Assembly (NCBI GenBank): GCA_025490895.1
Contig: JALPQI010001812.1
Coordinates: forward strand, 54,451 to 118,450
DNA from: Thaumatotibia leucotreta
Lineage: Eukaryota > Arthropoda > Insecta > Lepidoptera > Tortricidae
Reading direction: 5' to 3'
DNA length: 64,000 bases
Part shown: positions 19,300-31,046 of the stretch, one piece after another
Layout of the letters: each line of letters opens with the position of its first letter
Numbering within the stretch: position 1 is the stretch's first letter
Notes under the pieces: model-generated
Database searches by the model: none
What the model saw: the letters and a program-made list of their open reading frames with translations, nothing else
What the model was told of the DNA's origin: nothing
Program-made: the position numbers and the translations under genes

Positions 19300-20410
19300 A
19301 TACAATTTAACTTCATAATGATCGTTATTTAGAATAATCTTTGTTCATAATCATCATCACATAGAATTATTTATGTTCATAATATTGTTTTTCATACATA
19401 TTTTTAGTACTAACTTTTATGTTTATATAATTTTTCACTATACTTATTTTATGCTATATATTCTAATGTTATAGGTATTTATTTTTATCTGTACTGGTTT
19501 TATGTATTTATTTATTTATTATATTTATTTATAACTTAATGAGACAGAAACATCACTTGGCTTAAATAACAATATTTCGAATATTATTTTGTACGAAATA
19601 TTATCTTATCTTGGCATATCATTAATTACGCCGAGTGTTATAAGACAGAAAATAGATTTCTTTTTTTGGGCATGTAGCCACATGTTCGAAACTTGCCTTT
19701 TATGTCAGGCAGAATTTGCTGTGAGGGTGAAAATTTCTGCAGTGAGCGAGCGAAGCGAGCGAACAAAACCTTCCGTGGCAGATCCGACTCGGATAGGTTA
19801 GGTTAGAAGACTAAGGCGGGAGCTTTGCTCCCGCCTTAGTCTTCGAGGTTATTTTTTTTTAGCAACCTAGAAAGTACTCAGCTCAGTAACACAGTAAGTA
19901 ACGTATAGAATATTACTACTACCTCGACTATATTGAGAGGTTGTAATTATTCCTTCTCTGTTATGCCGATACTTTTTATGCACATCCAGATTATGCCTCA
20001 TCATAAATAGGAGCATCGAAATTATGCTCGAATAGTATTCGAACAACTCGAAATCTGCCACAAAGAAATATGCTAAAGTTGAGTATGTCACAACAGTTTC
20101 TGCACAAAGCCCATTATGAGTACATAGTTTATGTTATTCATAAAAGAATTATACCACAACAGAGTGAACCTAATGGGAAAATGTTTATAAATAAACAATT
20201 TATTTCAAATAACTTTATGAGTATAGAGTATAGATTAATCTACTTGACGACTTTAGGAGGATAAAATTTCGAAATAAAAATCGTTATGAACATTGTAGGT
20301 AGAAGTATAATTTTTAGTAAGAAAAAAAGTATGAGAAAATTTTTTCGGAGTAATGATGATTATGAGTAAAAAACGGTATTAGTAAAAATATTCGAAGAAA
20401 AAATTGTATA
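19300..20410. repeat. AT-rich region of degenerate ~15-base iterations around a GC-rich core
   Basis: Left part (about 19310-19480) read on the reverse strand shows repeated ATGAACATAAAT-like and ATATTATGAAC-like units; right part (about 19990-20410) read forward shows ATGAG and ATTATGCTCGAATAGT-like units. Spacing is irregular, about 12-18 bases, so this is weaker than the array at 56529-57150, but the layout with a GC-rich hairpin core and TTAGG motif is alike. Confidence 0.4.
19743..19860. repeat. GC-rich core: GAGCG repeats, TTAGG pair and a perfect hairpin
   Basis: GAGCGAGCGAAGCGAGCGAAC (first 20 bases from 19744), a GGTTAGGTTAG motif at about 19796, and a hairpin with 17-base perfect arms (19807-19823, 19827-19843; starting AAGACTAAGGCGGGAGC) around a TTT loop, followed eight bases later by nine T residues. 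Compare 56734-56816. Confidence 0.75.
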
Positions 20411-20924
20411 AGTGCCAATATGGACCCATCCCGTTCGTTCACGGGTATTATGCGAGCAGGTCATGGTACGGCTACTGCTTAGATTTTCTCGAGTTAATTT
20501 TACTGAGAAAACCCAGAATTCCACATGTGAACCAAATTTCTAAACAAATAAACAACCGAAATCGACTCTCATGTAGGAACTCCTTTTATCATTTACCATC
20601 TACAACGCGGATGCATGTGCTAACAACATATACTAGAGGATTTACGACTCACACATTTCCTGATGTACAATCAAAGATTTAAATATACAACTTTGCACCT
20701 TATATCAACGGCTTAAGGCGAACAGTGTATACATATATATAGCGTTGTTTAGTCAGGGCCGCTAACGCACTACCTAATTGGATTTGCCCGTTATGGCGAC
20801 GTCTGGTCTGTGAACCCCTTGGCGTATGTCATGTCATTGTCATGGGCTTGATCGGATTGCTACCGTGTGGGGGAAGGTCGTAATATATTCCTTTCTAAGC
20901 TTATTAAAGAACTACACGCTAATA
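20411..20924. other. No gene recognised
   Basis: TCATGGTACGGCTACTG at about 20461 matches the end of family F; otherwise nothing identified. A 92-codon ORF (20404-20682) lacks recognisable features. Confidence 0.35.
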
Positions 20925-20983
20925 AGGCCACGTGACGGCAGTGAGAATACATTTATCACCACACCAACTTTTACCGTGCTACC

Positions 20984-21265
20984 GTCCTAGAGGAAACAGT
21001 ACGGGTATTTGCTATGAAACTCCATAGCAAAAAGCTGCCTTAAGAGCAGGCTACACTAATACACTTGTAAGTTCTTACGTAAGTTAGGGACGGAGCTCTA
21101 TACAAAGGAACGAGAGGTGCATATCACTATCTCATTCCTTAGTATAGCTCCGTCCCTATAACTTACGTAAGAAGTTACAGGTGTACGGCTGGCCTAAGTT
21201 CTGACAAAAGTCGGTTTTTACTATGAAGTTTCATAGCAAAAACTGCTTTCTACACTAGGACAGCA
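20984..21265. repeat. TIR element nested in the SINE, itself carrying a MITE
   Basis: Left end CTACCGTCCTAGAGGAAACA with TTTGCTATGAAACTCCATAG; right end, read inwards, CTGTCCTAGTGTAGAAAGCA with TTTGCTATGAAACTTCATAG. Interrupted by the MITE at 21047-21195. Confidence 0.65.
21047..21195. repeat. Palindromic MITE, innermost of three
   Basis: Arms of about 50 bases: AGGCTACACTAATACACTTG, AACTTACGTAAG-type motif and GGGACGGAGCT on the left, mirrored by AGCTCCGTCCC, CTTACGTAAG and GTGTACGGCTGGCCT on the right. Confidence 0.85.
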
Positions 21266-21505
21266 GCGTGGGTGTCGTTAGAGTCGAATGAGGGATTGAA
21301 GTGTCACTGTCCACTGACCTTTCTTTTTCTCAAGATTGATTACGGGCAGCAGCATCACACTGCTGTGGACACACTACTGCGAATTTCCAACCTGCTTGGC
21401 CAGTGTGGCGATTATGCGTATTTACTTCCTAATGCCACCATATGCTTAGGTAGCCCCATTACTAACGGGACAGGGCTGTGTCCAGCAGTGTACTGTGATG
21501 ACGAT

Positions 21506-22031
21506 GACGCGCTAATAAAGACGCGATTTTTAATAAACAAGATTCCAATTTTCGCTACAAACAAACGTCTAGATGCCGATAAACGATGAAAACGGTGTTC
21601 TAGATGATATTACATCATAAACTTTTATAAATTACGAGATAAAATTATAATTGATTATTCTTGCACCAGATAATTGAAGTAATATATGTAATTAAGTTGT
21701 TTTACTTGGGTGATATTAATGCACTCAGTCATAATTGAGACGCAAACAACAAATAAAATAAACAATAATTATTTTTAATTTGTTAAGACAATAGATTGAT
21801 TGCAGACAATAAGTCGTTGAATAATATTAAAAGACATTAGTAACTATAAAATGAATAGAAGTATCTATGTACTACAATAAAAAAATGCACTGTGAAGACT
21901 AGTTGTAGCCTCGAATCGTCTCGAAACCACAACCCCTCTTATGCTACGTCAATTACATTAATTAACCGTTCGTCCTTCACAGCGCAAATGGAGTCCCATG
22001 TCAAACACGATCGTTGACATTTTAAGGGTGA
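21506..22031. other. No gene or repeat recognised
   Basis: AT-rich, no ORF of note. Confidence 0.35.
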
Positions 22032-22212
22032 ATCACACGCGTGTGCTTAGCGTGCACGTTGTAGCGTCGGAAATGTCATAGTAGATCGCACACCGCTTGC
22101 ACGTTCACACTACGCATGCGGTGTGCAATCTAATATGACATTTCCTGCGCTACAACCCGCATGCCACGCACGCATACGTGCTGCACACGCTGTGCGCCCA
22201 GGTTGCCTTGGC
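22032..22212. repeat. GC-rich palindromic MITE, GCAGCACGTGC family, copy 3
   Basis: Best preserved copy: left GTTGTAGCGTCGGAAATGTC with AGATCGCACACCGC, right GCGGTGTGCAATCTAATATG and GACATTTCCTGCGCTACAAC, then GCACGCATACGTGCTGCACA. Arms about 75 bases with many mismatches. Confidence 0.8.
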
Positions 22213-22489
22213 CTTAATCCTTTAGAATTAGAAAACAATTACACATCTACAAAATTGAGTAAAACTCACAGACAGGTATCTATCTAAGTAATGGAAGCGT
22301 GGATGACAAAGATATATAATATTTACTTGCAGCGAAGCTTATTAGATCGGAATTTGCGGAAAACGTGGAATTGAATGTAAACTGTAATAGAAACAAGAGG
22401 GCAGCTATTTAAAGTTAATGACAACATCATTCATTACGTTTTCTTGAGGTAAATAATAAGCGCAATCCTGTTATTTAAAAGTAATTCCA

Positions 22490-22590
22490 GTAGGCTTAGC
22501 ACATGATTGGTGGGACATTATTTCTCCGCGAGGTAGACTATCCGTCCCTTTTTATTAATATAGTTAGTAAAATAGTATCATTTGCTAAAC
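22490..22590. repeat. MITE, TTTAGCACAGGATT family, copy 2
   Basis: CAGTAGGCTTAGCACATGAT, TCCGCGAGGTAGACTATCC and ATATAGTTAGTAAAATA match the copy at 5721-5861; the right arm is cut short. Confidence 0.65.
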
Positions 22591-23239
22591 CTTCAGTATG
22601 ATATTAATATCACAACAAACCTGACTATACTCGTATAGTTGCAGATTTCTAAGAATGAACTTTTTTTCTGTTATAGATTAATCGTTATCCTTATTAATAT
22701 GAGGGTAAGACTCATGATTTCCTAGTCCGTATTAATTCATATTAACCCCATGGGTAAGACGTCAATTTTTCCGATAAACGTCGTATATTATTTAATGCTC
22801 AATTCTAACTGTCAAAAGCTCATTCTTAGAAAACGGCAACTATAGTATGTGGGTGTACCTAATATGACTCCGAATGCCAATGCTCCTGCCAAGCGTGGCG
22901 ATTACTGCCATTGGGCCCTTTTAGAGGCCTACCGCGTACTTTCAAGTTCACAAATTTCAAGCATCCGTGCGTTTTACGTTTTAGTGCAACAGGCCCAAGT
23001 ACAACTGGCAGTAAGCAATGGTTTTCATTTGCAACCAAAACGAAGCCGGTACTATTTTATTATGCATATTGCAGACTCTAATGCTAAATCTGCCAGTTCG
23101 TTGAAAGCATGCGATCTGCGGGTCGCGACATGTCTATCTAATGCCTTATCTGCCCTCTGGTACGTGAAGGTGGATAGGTTAAACAAATGATCGCTCTCTC
23201 CTTACAATGTCTGCTGGGAATGCTTTTCAAATCAGTAAC
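22591..23239. other. No supported gene; one 113-codon ORF
   Basis: The ORF at 22849-23190 starts inside a SINE-like block (AGCGTGGCGATTACTGCCAT), has no recognisable domain, transmembrane segment or signal peptide and is judged a chance frame, though it is longer than most here. Confidence 0.4.
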
Positions 23240-23455
23240 CCATTCGGTACAGTTAGCAATATGATATATGATCCGCAATAGAACCAAATATAGCTCCCCG
23301 AATCGCTTAACTGAAGTGGCAGTTGGCGGGGCACATTGCACGTAGAACCGATGGCCGTGCGAATTCAGAATGCGGTTGCGGGTAGCGCAGGACCGGTCAT
23401 TGTGGCAATATTTGGGGGACGCCTATGTTCAGCAGTGGACGTCTTTCGGCTGATC
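23240..23455 (+). pseudogene. 3' fragment of an RTE-clade LINE
   Basis: Shows CGCAATAGAACCAAA, TGAAGTGGCAGTTGGCGGGG, GTAGAACCGATGGCCG and finally GCCTATGTTCAGCAGTGGAC with TCTTTCGGCTGA, which is the C-terminal AYVQQWTSFG-stop end also present at 53082. Several deletions and shifts; the neighbouring MITE at 23458 begins within two bases of its end. Confidence 0.75.
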
Positions 23456-23457
23456 TG

Positions 23458-23856
23458 GAATCATCCATTAATTACATCACACCTCAAGGGGGAGGGAGGG
23501 GTCCACAAAATGTGACATATCGTGACAGGAGTAGGAGTAGGAGTCCCAGGTTTGTGACCTCACAATCTCACATACATGAACATGAAAGAGTGGATCCAAA
23601 ATCCTTGAACGGAGGAAGAATAAGTTTTTAGGATTTTTTTTATATTATTATTGTTTTTCTCTTCGTATTTTATAAATCATTTTACGCAACCCTAATAAAA
23701 ACCTTACCTTACCTTCCTAAACTAAAAATCGAAATGTGACATCACGCTAAGGGGGGAGAGTGTAGTATAATTGTGACGAAGTGTAACAAGGGGAGAGGGA
23801 GAGGTCACAAAATCATGAGATCGGTGTGACTGTGACGTAATTAATGGATAATCTCT
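23458..23856. repeat. MITE, GGGATCATCCATTAATTACG family, copy 2
   Basis: GGAATCATCCATTAATTACA at the left and GTGACGTAATTAATGGATAA at the right; interior blocks TGTGACATATCGTGACA and AATGTGACATCACGCTAAGG in the same order as copy 1 at 1709-2110. Confidence 0.85.
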
Positions 23857-23927
23857 CTGATGATGATGAGCATATGATTAAAACAACAGTATCTTGCAGC
23901 GACGTATTGAAAATATCCGTTCCTCTT

Positions 23928-23968
23928 TCTTTTACGTGCACGTGCGCGCGACGTGCACGTAAAAGAAC
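23928..23968. repeat. Perfect 17-base-arm palindrome
   Basis: TTCTTTTACGTGCACGT and its exact complement flank GCGCGCG. No T-run or known element ends next to it. Could be a DNA hairpin remnant of a MITE. Confidence 0.8.
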
Positions 23969-25644
23969 GTGCAAAATCCCTTTTTTTAGACTTTTTGAAT
24001 ACTTTTTAACATTTCCAATACTTTTTATCATAAGAACAATTTGTTAAAATTAATTTTTTAAATGTTTTTTTAGGGACAGTTTTTTCGTCAAGTCTATTCT
24101 TATTTTTTGATTGTCAGGCAAAAGGTGTGATAATATTAGAACACATTTGTAATCAAAAAGAAGTTTTATGACGAGTTACGTCGAAAAACTTTTTCAGAAA
24201 AAAGGTTAATTATCTCTGGAACCAAGCCGAATCCAGGAAAATTTACAAAACATTAAATACTCTAAATATGCTCAGGAATTCAGCATTAAAATCTTGCGGG
24301 TTCCTCGCGAGCATCCTGTATATGCCGATATATTTTGGGCAGTTTCGTAAATCTGAAAATGCTTTGTACATAGTTCAGTTCAGGGGTTCGCAACCGGCTA
24401 AAACCAGCCAAATGCGGCAGCTTTTTTAAAAATACGTGCCTTCTCTTCTAGTTTCCCAAAAACATAACATTTCGAAAACTGTCAAACAAAAACAAAGTGA
24501 CCAGCTGTTTAACATTCCAAAATTATATTTTTGATATTTTTTACCGATTATTAATATACGCATGACATTTTCAATAAATAGGTAACGGTAAATATCGTGA
24601 GTTCCGTTAATGATTTCCAAGGGGTAAAAATGAGGTTTCAATACGGACATAATTCAGAATTTAAATATAAAAATAATGAACATAACATATCGCCCAATCA
24701 TAAAGAACATTGCGATTAAGTTTTAATGCGACAGGCTACCAATAAGGAGACCTACTTGAAAACTGAATGAATTACCTCCGTGGGAATAGGATGTATGGAC
24801 GTAATACTCGTTTTGACCTTTTGTGGTGAACGGAAGACACATACAGACGATAAAATAATTACTGTTGTACCTTTAATGAGACTTTATAATTAAAGGTCCC
24901 ACTCTCCCACTTAGAGTTTACGATAGGATTAAAAATAGGTACTAATACTATAAAGTAGTGGTTTCAATTTTTTTGTGAAATATTTACGAAAGACGAGGAG
25001 AAAACATAAATTCTGTACATGAGTTTAAAATTAGATTAAATTACCGACTGAATATTTTTGGTGACTACATGGCCGAAAAGTGCAAGCCTACATATCGTTA
25101 CCAAAATCACGAATACAATTATACATTAGTGCATGACAGCTGTAAATGTACTTCTAATGAAAGTCGTAGTTTAAAAGTATCGATAAATAACCGATTTAAC
25201 TAGGAGACGCAACGTAATTAGGTAGACATTTTATAGTCATTATCTCATACTAATAAGCGATAAGTTAACTTTAACTTATAGTCTAATTATCCTCATTAAT
25301 TGAACATAAACAAACAAAGACAGAAAAGAGATACAGTTGAATTTTAAAAGACTATAGAAAAAGATTTCACAATTATATTATAATACATAGCAAATTAACA
25401 ATTACTCAATACTGATTAATTATCTTCACATACATAAACATAGTGGTAAAACAAGGAAAAACTGACGAAACGACCTCGCTTCATATTTAGATTTAATCAA
25501 CATACATTTTAAATAATAATAAAACATTTTTATTGATATATTACGTCGACCATGGAATGTAACAATTACCAAGCGAATTTATCAAATGATAAAGAAGGCA
25601 TCGATACTGCGTGGGTTAAGTGATAAAATCCACACTAACATTTC
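23969..25644. other. No gene; possible lone hAT-like end near 24382
   Basis: CAGGGGTTCGCAACC at about 24383 looks like a hAT-type terminus but no inverted partner was found. The rest is AT-rich with chance ORFs only. Confidence 0.35.
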
Positions 25645-25791
25645 GTCGACTGACAAGCAAAACTCACTATAAAAAACTGTCACTACTCTTAGCAACCTCG
25701 TATGTCAGTATTAAATCAGAATTGAGATACGACCTTTATTTCAAGTAGGTATTTGTTAATGAGTGAGTTTTGCTTGTCAACCGATGATTTG
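25645..25791. repeat. GACAAGCAAAACTCAC MITE, near complete copy
   Basis: Left CGACTGACAAGCAAAACTCA, right TGAGTTTTGCTTGTCAACCG; TIRs of about 23 bases with two or three mismatches. Interior includes AACCTCGTATGTCAGTATT and ACGACCTTTATTTCAAGTAG, blocks that recur inverted at 966-1034 and 32798-32871. Confidence 0.8.
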
Positions 25792-26105
25792 TCTGTGTAA
25801 ATTAAATAAAAAATCTGAGACTCGCTGACCTATTGAGAGATGAACACAAAACAAGTTTTGAAGATACATGTGGCTTGCATATATTTAAATATTATACACA
25901 ATACACATGCTTACGCCATTTACATTCGGCATCAAAGTCGGATAACATTTTTGCGCATTGTATTATTCTAATTGACACTCATTCAACTGTCAATTAGAAA
26001 ATAAGGCTATTAACATCACTAGCCTCTAGAAATCTCCAGATATATATCATACTTAAATCTGTAAAGGGGTCGATCATTTTTTTCTTCTCCTGGGTCACTC
26101 TTTCA

Positions 26106-26388
26106 TCATCATCATCAGCCTATGTTAGTCCACTGCTGGACGTAGGCCTCTCCTATTAACTATGCGTATAGACGCATTAGGAGGTAAATGCCCATAATCG
26201 CCACGCTGGGCAAGCGGATTAACGATCGCAGTAATGTGCCCACTATGATGACGCTGCTGCCCATCATCAATCTTGTAGAATGGTCAGTGACACTCCAATC
26301 CCTTAGTCGACTTTTACGACACCCGCAGGAGGAGTTGGGGTGGTGACAAATGTATTCTTACTGCCGTCACCACACGGCAAATCACTCT
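26106..26388 (-). repeat. SINE with RTE-like tail, reverse orientation
   Basis: Reading forward it begins ATCATCATCATCAGCCTATG and GTCCACTGCTGGACGTAGGC (the inverted tail), has CATAATCGCCACGCTGGGCA and ends GACAAATGTATTCTTACTGC and CGTCACCACACGG. Looks near full-length. Confidence 0.82.
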
Positions 26389-26867
26389 TTAATTATGGTT
26401 TAATAGCTTTCAAATTTAAAACCTCGATTGATCTGATATGGCTTTTCCATGTTGGGTCACGCTAATGATGTTACTTTAGTAGAACGTGGTGCATAATCTC
26501 GTCTTCAAACTAACTTTGTCGAGTTGATCCACGATCCACCCAAAGAACAAAAAAATGGTGGAATGGTTTGTTGTCACTAAAATCACCCAGTGACGTGGCA
26601 CTTTATGGGTTAGGAGTCATGAATTAATATAACCACCAAAATGACGAAATTGAGTTCAGTGTACCGTTCGACTGCAAATTTCCTGCTCTATCGAACGGTG
26701 TACCTATATAAAATATTGAAATCCAGAAAAAAAATGTTGAATACGTTTACAAAAACTTTGCCATTTTATGAAGTTTCTACGTGTTTTATTAACGTATGTA
26801 AAGGCTTAAAAAAATCATAGACCATATTTTTCGTAAGTACGAATTTGTAACTACAAAATTAAAAATT
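26389..26867. other. No gene; small palindromic pair near 26660
   Basis: GTGTACCGTTCGACTG and ATCGAACGGTGTACC around 26660-26705 form a short inverted pair with a ~15-base loop. Nothing else recognised. Confidence 0.4.
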
Positions 26868-27212
26868 TAAAAAACCGACTTCAACCGCTTTCTCCAAGAT
26901 TCCCGATTTGTTTCCATCATTGGTTACCTCAAATCCTACTTTCTGAAAGCAAATTCTTGTAAATGAATGAAAATTACCAAAAGCGCCATAAATGTACCTA
27001 TAACAATTGAAGAGATCCCTCGATTTCTCCAAGATCCCATCATCAGACCGCAACTTGGTGCCAACGGGTCCATCTCGGGGTAATACACGTTCGATCACAA
27101 AAAGAAATTTTAAAATCGGTTCACTATTCTCGGAGATATCGGGTAACATACATACAACAAAAAAAAAATCAGTCGAATTGAGAACCTCCTCCTTTTTTGA
27201 AGTCGGTTAAAA
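26868..27212 (-). repeat. ACCGACTTCAA dispersed repeat, best copy
   Basis: Starts AAAAACCGACTTCAACCGC and ends TTTTTTGAAGTCGGTTAAAA, a short inverted terminal pair; TACATACAACAAAAAAAAAA and TTGAGAACCTCCTCCTTTTT precede the right end. Other copies: 6752-7185 and a fragment at 46595-46680. Confidence 0.8.
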
Positions 27213-28067
27213 ATATGTCGTTCCTAATGTACTCACCATATTTTTTTAAATGTCAATGCTGTCACTGCCATCTGTATTGTATGGCTCATAAGCGCTTCGA
27301 TTTCAATTTGTGAGTTGAGTTACACTAAATTACGAAATCCACTTTCGATGATATTCATTAAATTTCAATAGGATAATTAACTAAAAAGATACAACATACT
27401 TTATAAATGTTAAATTCGTTTTTGGGCCCTCCTGAAAAATCGTCATTTGGTGGTTACATTAATTCATATTACAACTAACGATATATCGGAGCCAGCTCAT
27501 AAAGTTACATCTAAACAGGTATTTATTGACATGGCATTAGAGTGCACGTTCAGATAGTTTTGAGCACAGTGGCCGCTTCGATGTATCTGATAGTGACTGG
27601 ACTGAAGGTACTAACTGACAACAAGTCAACAACCTCCGCTGAACGTGCTAGGCTGCTAGCTCATTTAGAGGCTTGAGAATTTACGTTCAGTTACTTTACT
27701 TACCCCTGAAAATAATTATTTCTTCCTTATTACAACTGGCTAATTTCTGAAGTTCCTCATCATTCTCATGAATTATACTTTGATCGTCTTAATTTTGTTC
27801 ATGATTCAGGACTTCTGCTTGCATTCAAATTGTAAATTCGCTGGTACTATATCATCCAGACGCAAGGAAACGTGACATATTAAGTATCAAATGGCAAAAA
27901 GTCACTCCTCTAACGCTACTCGCTAGTTTTTACAAATTGTTTTTGTCCAGATAAAACCTAAGATCTAGATGCTTTTTACTTTGTCATTGAAATTGTTTTT
28001 CTTAGAGAATGGTACCACAAAATTTTCCGTATTCTCTTAATGTAGTAAAACTTAATTAATCTTGATT
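27213..28067. other. No gene recognised
   Basis: GAGTGCACGTTCAGATAGTTTTG-like sequence near 27540 is a weak match to the element at 46961-47063. Otherwise nothing. Confidence 0.35.
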
Positions 28068-28345
28068 AGCCGCGAGGTGACGCAGTAAGAATACATTTTT
28101 GTCACCACTTACAAATCATCGTAAGAAATCGAGTAAGGAAAGTGTCCTTGATTATATTCGTTTATAGAAGAATAATCATGTGCAGCAGCATCATCATAGT
28201 GGACATACTACTACGATCGCCAACCCGTATGCTCACGCCCAGCGTGGCGATTATTGGCATTTACCTCCTAATGTGTCCATACAATATAGTTAATAGGAGA
28301 GGCCTACGTCCAGCGGAGGCCTGAGAGAGGCTGATGATGTATTCT
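28068..28345 (+). repeat. SINE with RTE-like tail, diverged copy
   Basis: GCGAGGTGACGCAGTAAGAA at the start, GCCCAGCGTGGCGATTATTG in the middle, AGGAGAGGCCTACGTCCAGC and GGCTGATGATG at the end. A short deletion removes most of the GGGTTTGAAGTGTCACTG block. Confidence 0.78.
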
Positions 28346-29029
28346 GATGTGAGTCGTGATAATAATGTTCGAAGAGCGATATTTTGCCAGCGGTAGTTTC
28401 CAATGGCATTCACTATTCGGTCGCAAAAACTTGCGTAAGTCGAGATAAAGTCTAGATATCTTTTCCTTTGGCATTAAAAAGTATTTTCCTCAGAGGTTGG
28501 TTTTAGCACATTATATTAGTTAAATTGGCGTGTTTTCCTAATCTCGCAAATGTAGTAAAACTCGTGAGTAAACAAGGCAGTTCCGCGTAGGCGTTTCCAC
28601 ACGTGTGAACAGACAAAGCGAGGTATTAGGTAAATATTTTGAATTTGTGTTCGGTTACTTAGCATTCAACCTAATCTGTAGATTGGATTTCACTGTGGTT
28701 TTCCTTAATGAAGCTGGTTTTTTTAGTAATCTTAGTTGTAGGTATCAGGTTGACAAAAACTATGTTTACTGCAGTACAAGCTTCTCGAATACGGCAACAT
28801 GTCTATATCAATCTACATCGACAAATACTTGTTATTGTATTGTGTTTTGACGTCACTAACCCATAGAAACAATATAAACACAATCACCATTACAGCTTGC
28901 GTGTCGAGACACTGTCAATCCCTTACCGCGTACGTAACCGACCTTTCGTAACTAGTTACGAAGAAAGAAAAATTGATCTTTGTGATAAATGTTAAAGATA
29001 AAGGAAAATTCGAACTTGCGCTCTTTACT
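28346..29029. other. No gene or repeat recognised
   Basis: One 81-codon ORF (28605-28850) without recognisable motifs. Confidence 0.35.
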
Positions 29030-29177
29030 ACAGTGTGCTTACTATGAACTGGCGCCGCGTTATTAACGCGGACTTATTTTCTATCCATCTCGCTCGTACT
29101 CACATATTGGTGCGAGCGAGCCAGATAGAAAGTATTCATTATTACCCGGTGGCAGCTCATGGCACGGCTACTGTTCT
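29030..29177. repeat. Family F-like palindromic repeat
   Basis: TTTTCTATCCATCTCGCTCG and CGAGCGAGCCAGATAGAAAG are inverted around TACTCACATATTGGTG; it ends CAGCTCATGGCACGGCTACT, the family-F terminus, immediately before the next MITE. Confidence 0.65.
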
Positions 29178-29300
29178 GGCCTACTACCGCGAAAATCGAA
29201 TTTGCGAGGATTTTTCTCTGTCACTCAAATGAAGGCGTCATTAGATTGAGAGAGATAAATCTTCGAAATTTGCGAATTTCGTTTTTCGCGGTAGGGCCGC
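29178..29300. repeat. GTCTCTGTCACTCCAACGAAGG MITE family, copy 5
   Basis: CCTACTACCGCGAAAATCGA at the left and TTTCGTTTTTCGCGGTAGGG at the right. Both arms share the unusual CGCGAAAA where other copies have CGCGAACTT or similar. Confidence 0.8.
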
Positions 29301-31046
29301 TGGGTGAGCACGCCAGAGGGTCTGCAATTTCAGATTTTCATTTCGTTTCCAATACTAAAGGCGTACCGGGAACTTCGAAATTCGTAAAGGACAATGGGCA
29401 AAGTTTTACAGAAATTGGACCAAAAACCAAAGCTGAAAGTTGTTTTCTGTTTAGGTATTTACATTTATTTAATTTTACTTTATGAGCTCTATGTTTAATT
29501 CCATTGCTAAACTGAGATATTAGAGTAAATGATGATTGGTGTCTCTTATGATGGAGATGTACTTAGAGAGTACCCGCAGAACGCCTTACTTATATATTAT
29601 ATAAAATTATCAAATGGAATTCAACTTTGCACCTACGTATAGAATGAAATAAAGTACATAAGCAGACCTTTTTGATGACACTACTCCCAGCTCTGTTGGA
29701 TTTTGGTCCATTTTGACGCATAGTCCGTTCAAGCCAAATGCTCGAAAAATCTGACGCTAAAAGGGATTTTTATAAACGCCAAGTGTCCGGGTTTTGCCTG
29801 AGTCCTTGTACTGGTTTTGCCAATTTATAGATGGCAGCCCTACATCCATTTAAGTTTATAATTAGACGCTGCTGTGTTTCGCCGTTTTAAACTTTCACCA
29901 CAGCAACGGAACCACAGATAACCATAAGTACCACAACTAATCGTTCGGAAGGTTTCCATAAATCACGATTGAATTTTGAAACTTGTAAGTTTGCGTTTAA
30001 ACCTAATTCGGCTTTAAAGATTTTTTAATATCGATTTTAACAAGTATTCTAGCAAGATAAAAACTACTTGAATCCAAAGTGTATAACTTTAGTTTTATGA
30101 TACTTTATCCATTGATGTCGAAAAAACAAATGTTAGCATTTTTCTTGCCTCTAATTTTATCTTCTGTAGGAAAACTTTTTAAATAAAAATCCTTTGCTCA
30201 CTATATTTCATATTCTTGTTAATTGGTCTATTGATACTTACTTATTATGCTAAAAATATTTAATTGAAATTAGCTATAAGTCGTTCACCGTGACATCCGT
30301 TACTGAAAAAGCAGTGTTTTTTACACTTTTTGATCAAATGGCGAAGTCATATTTTCAAAGTTGTTTATTTTTATTTTCCGTGTTGATAGGCTTGCTCTTT
30401 GTTTATGTTTCGTAATGCCCATGGTTTGAGGATGTTTTTCATCAATTTTGTTGTCATATTTAGAAGTATTTCTGAGCTCCCTGTTCGATTTTGTGATTCG
30501 GGTTAACGTAATTTCCTTTATTCGAGCTCTTTCTGAAAAGTGGCTGTAGCCAAATTGTTACATTACACTAGGGTTTCTAATATCATTTATTGGAAACCAA
30601 AAGAATGCGAGATTTTTATAAAACAGTGTTTCAAATCTTGCCTTCTTCTAAAAAATTAGAATCATCGTCGATTTGGCCTTAGCAAATGTGTCTTGTGGAA
30701 AATACATGCAGTTGTGCGACATTGTTCTACTCAATTGGCCATAATTTCTAAAGAAAGATGCCAAACCCGACAAAACTATCCAATTTAATTAACAATTGTA
30801 TACAAATTAATTTAGCATTGAGACACAAGTTAAATTTAATTTTTTTATTTTGTTTTTACTTTTTCAAAATTTGTGCAAATTTCACTCCGCATACGTTAGT
30901 CAAATGGGAATAGTTACGCCCTGTCATAACGGGTCTAGTTTTTTACGTTCACGTTTTTGCTTCGGATACCCGTTAGAAATTGCCCTAAGTTAGCAGTCGA
31001 AAAACTTAAGAGAAACTGTCAATTATATTGAATGAGATTTGACCTT
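29301..31046. other. 1.7 kb with no gene or repeat recognised
   Basis: Single-copy-looking AT-rich DNA. No ORF over about 60 codons apart from one that runs out of the preceding repeat (29159-29485). Confidence 0.4.

Larger units (their letters stand above)
20925..21505 (+). repeat. SINE with RTE-like tail, interrupted by nested elements
   Basis: GTGACGGCAGTGAGAATACA and TTTATCACCACACCAAC start the SINE; it resumes after the insert with GTGTCGTTAGAGTCGAATGA, CAGTGTGGCGATTATGCG and ends GTCCAGCAGTGTACTGTGAT then GACGATGACG. The split lies at about 20984-21265. Confidence 0.75.

Noticed and set aside
19807..19860. Rho-independent terminator (hairpin plus T-run)
   Set aside because: The shape fits, but this is insect nuclear DNA with no bacterial gene next to it; kept as a hairpin in a repeat core.
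22849..23190. 113-codon ORF
   Set aside because: Begins in SINE-like sequence, no recognisable domain, not longer than expected by chance in 64 kb.
24383..24397. hAT terminus CAGGGGTTCGCAACC
   Set aside because: No inverted partner or 8-bp duplication found within the window.
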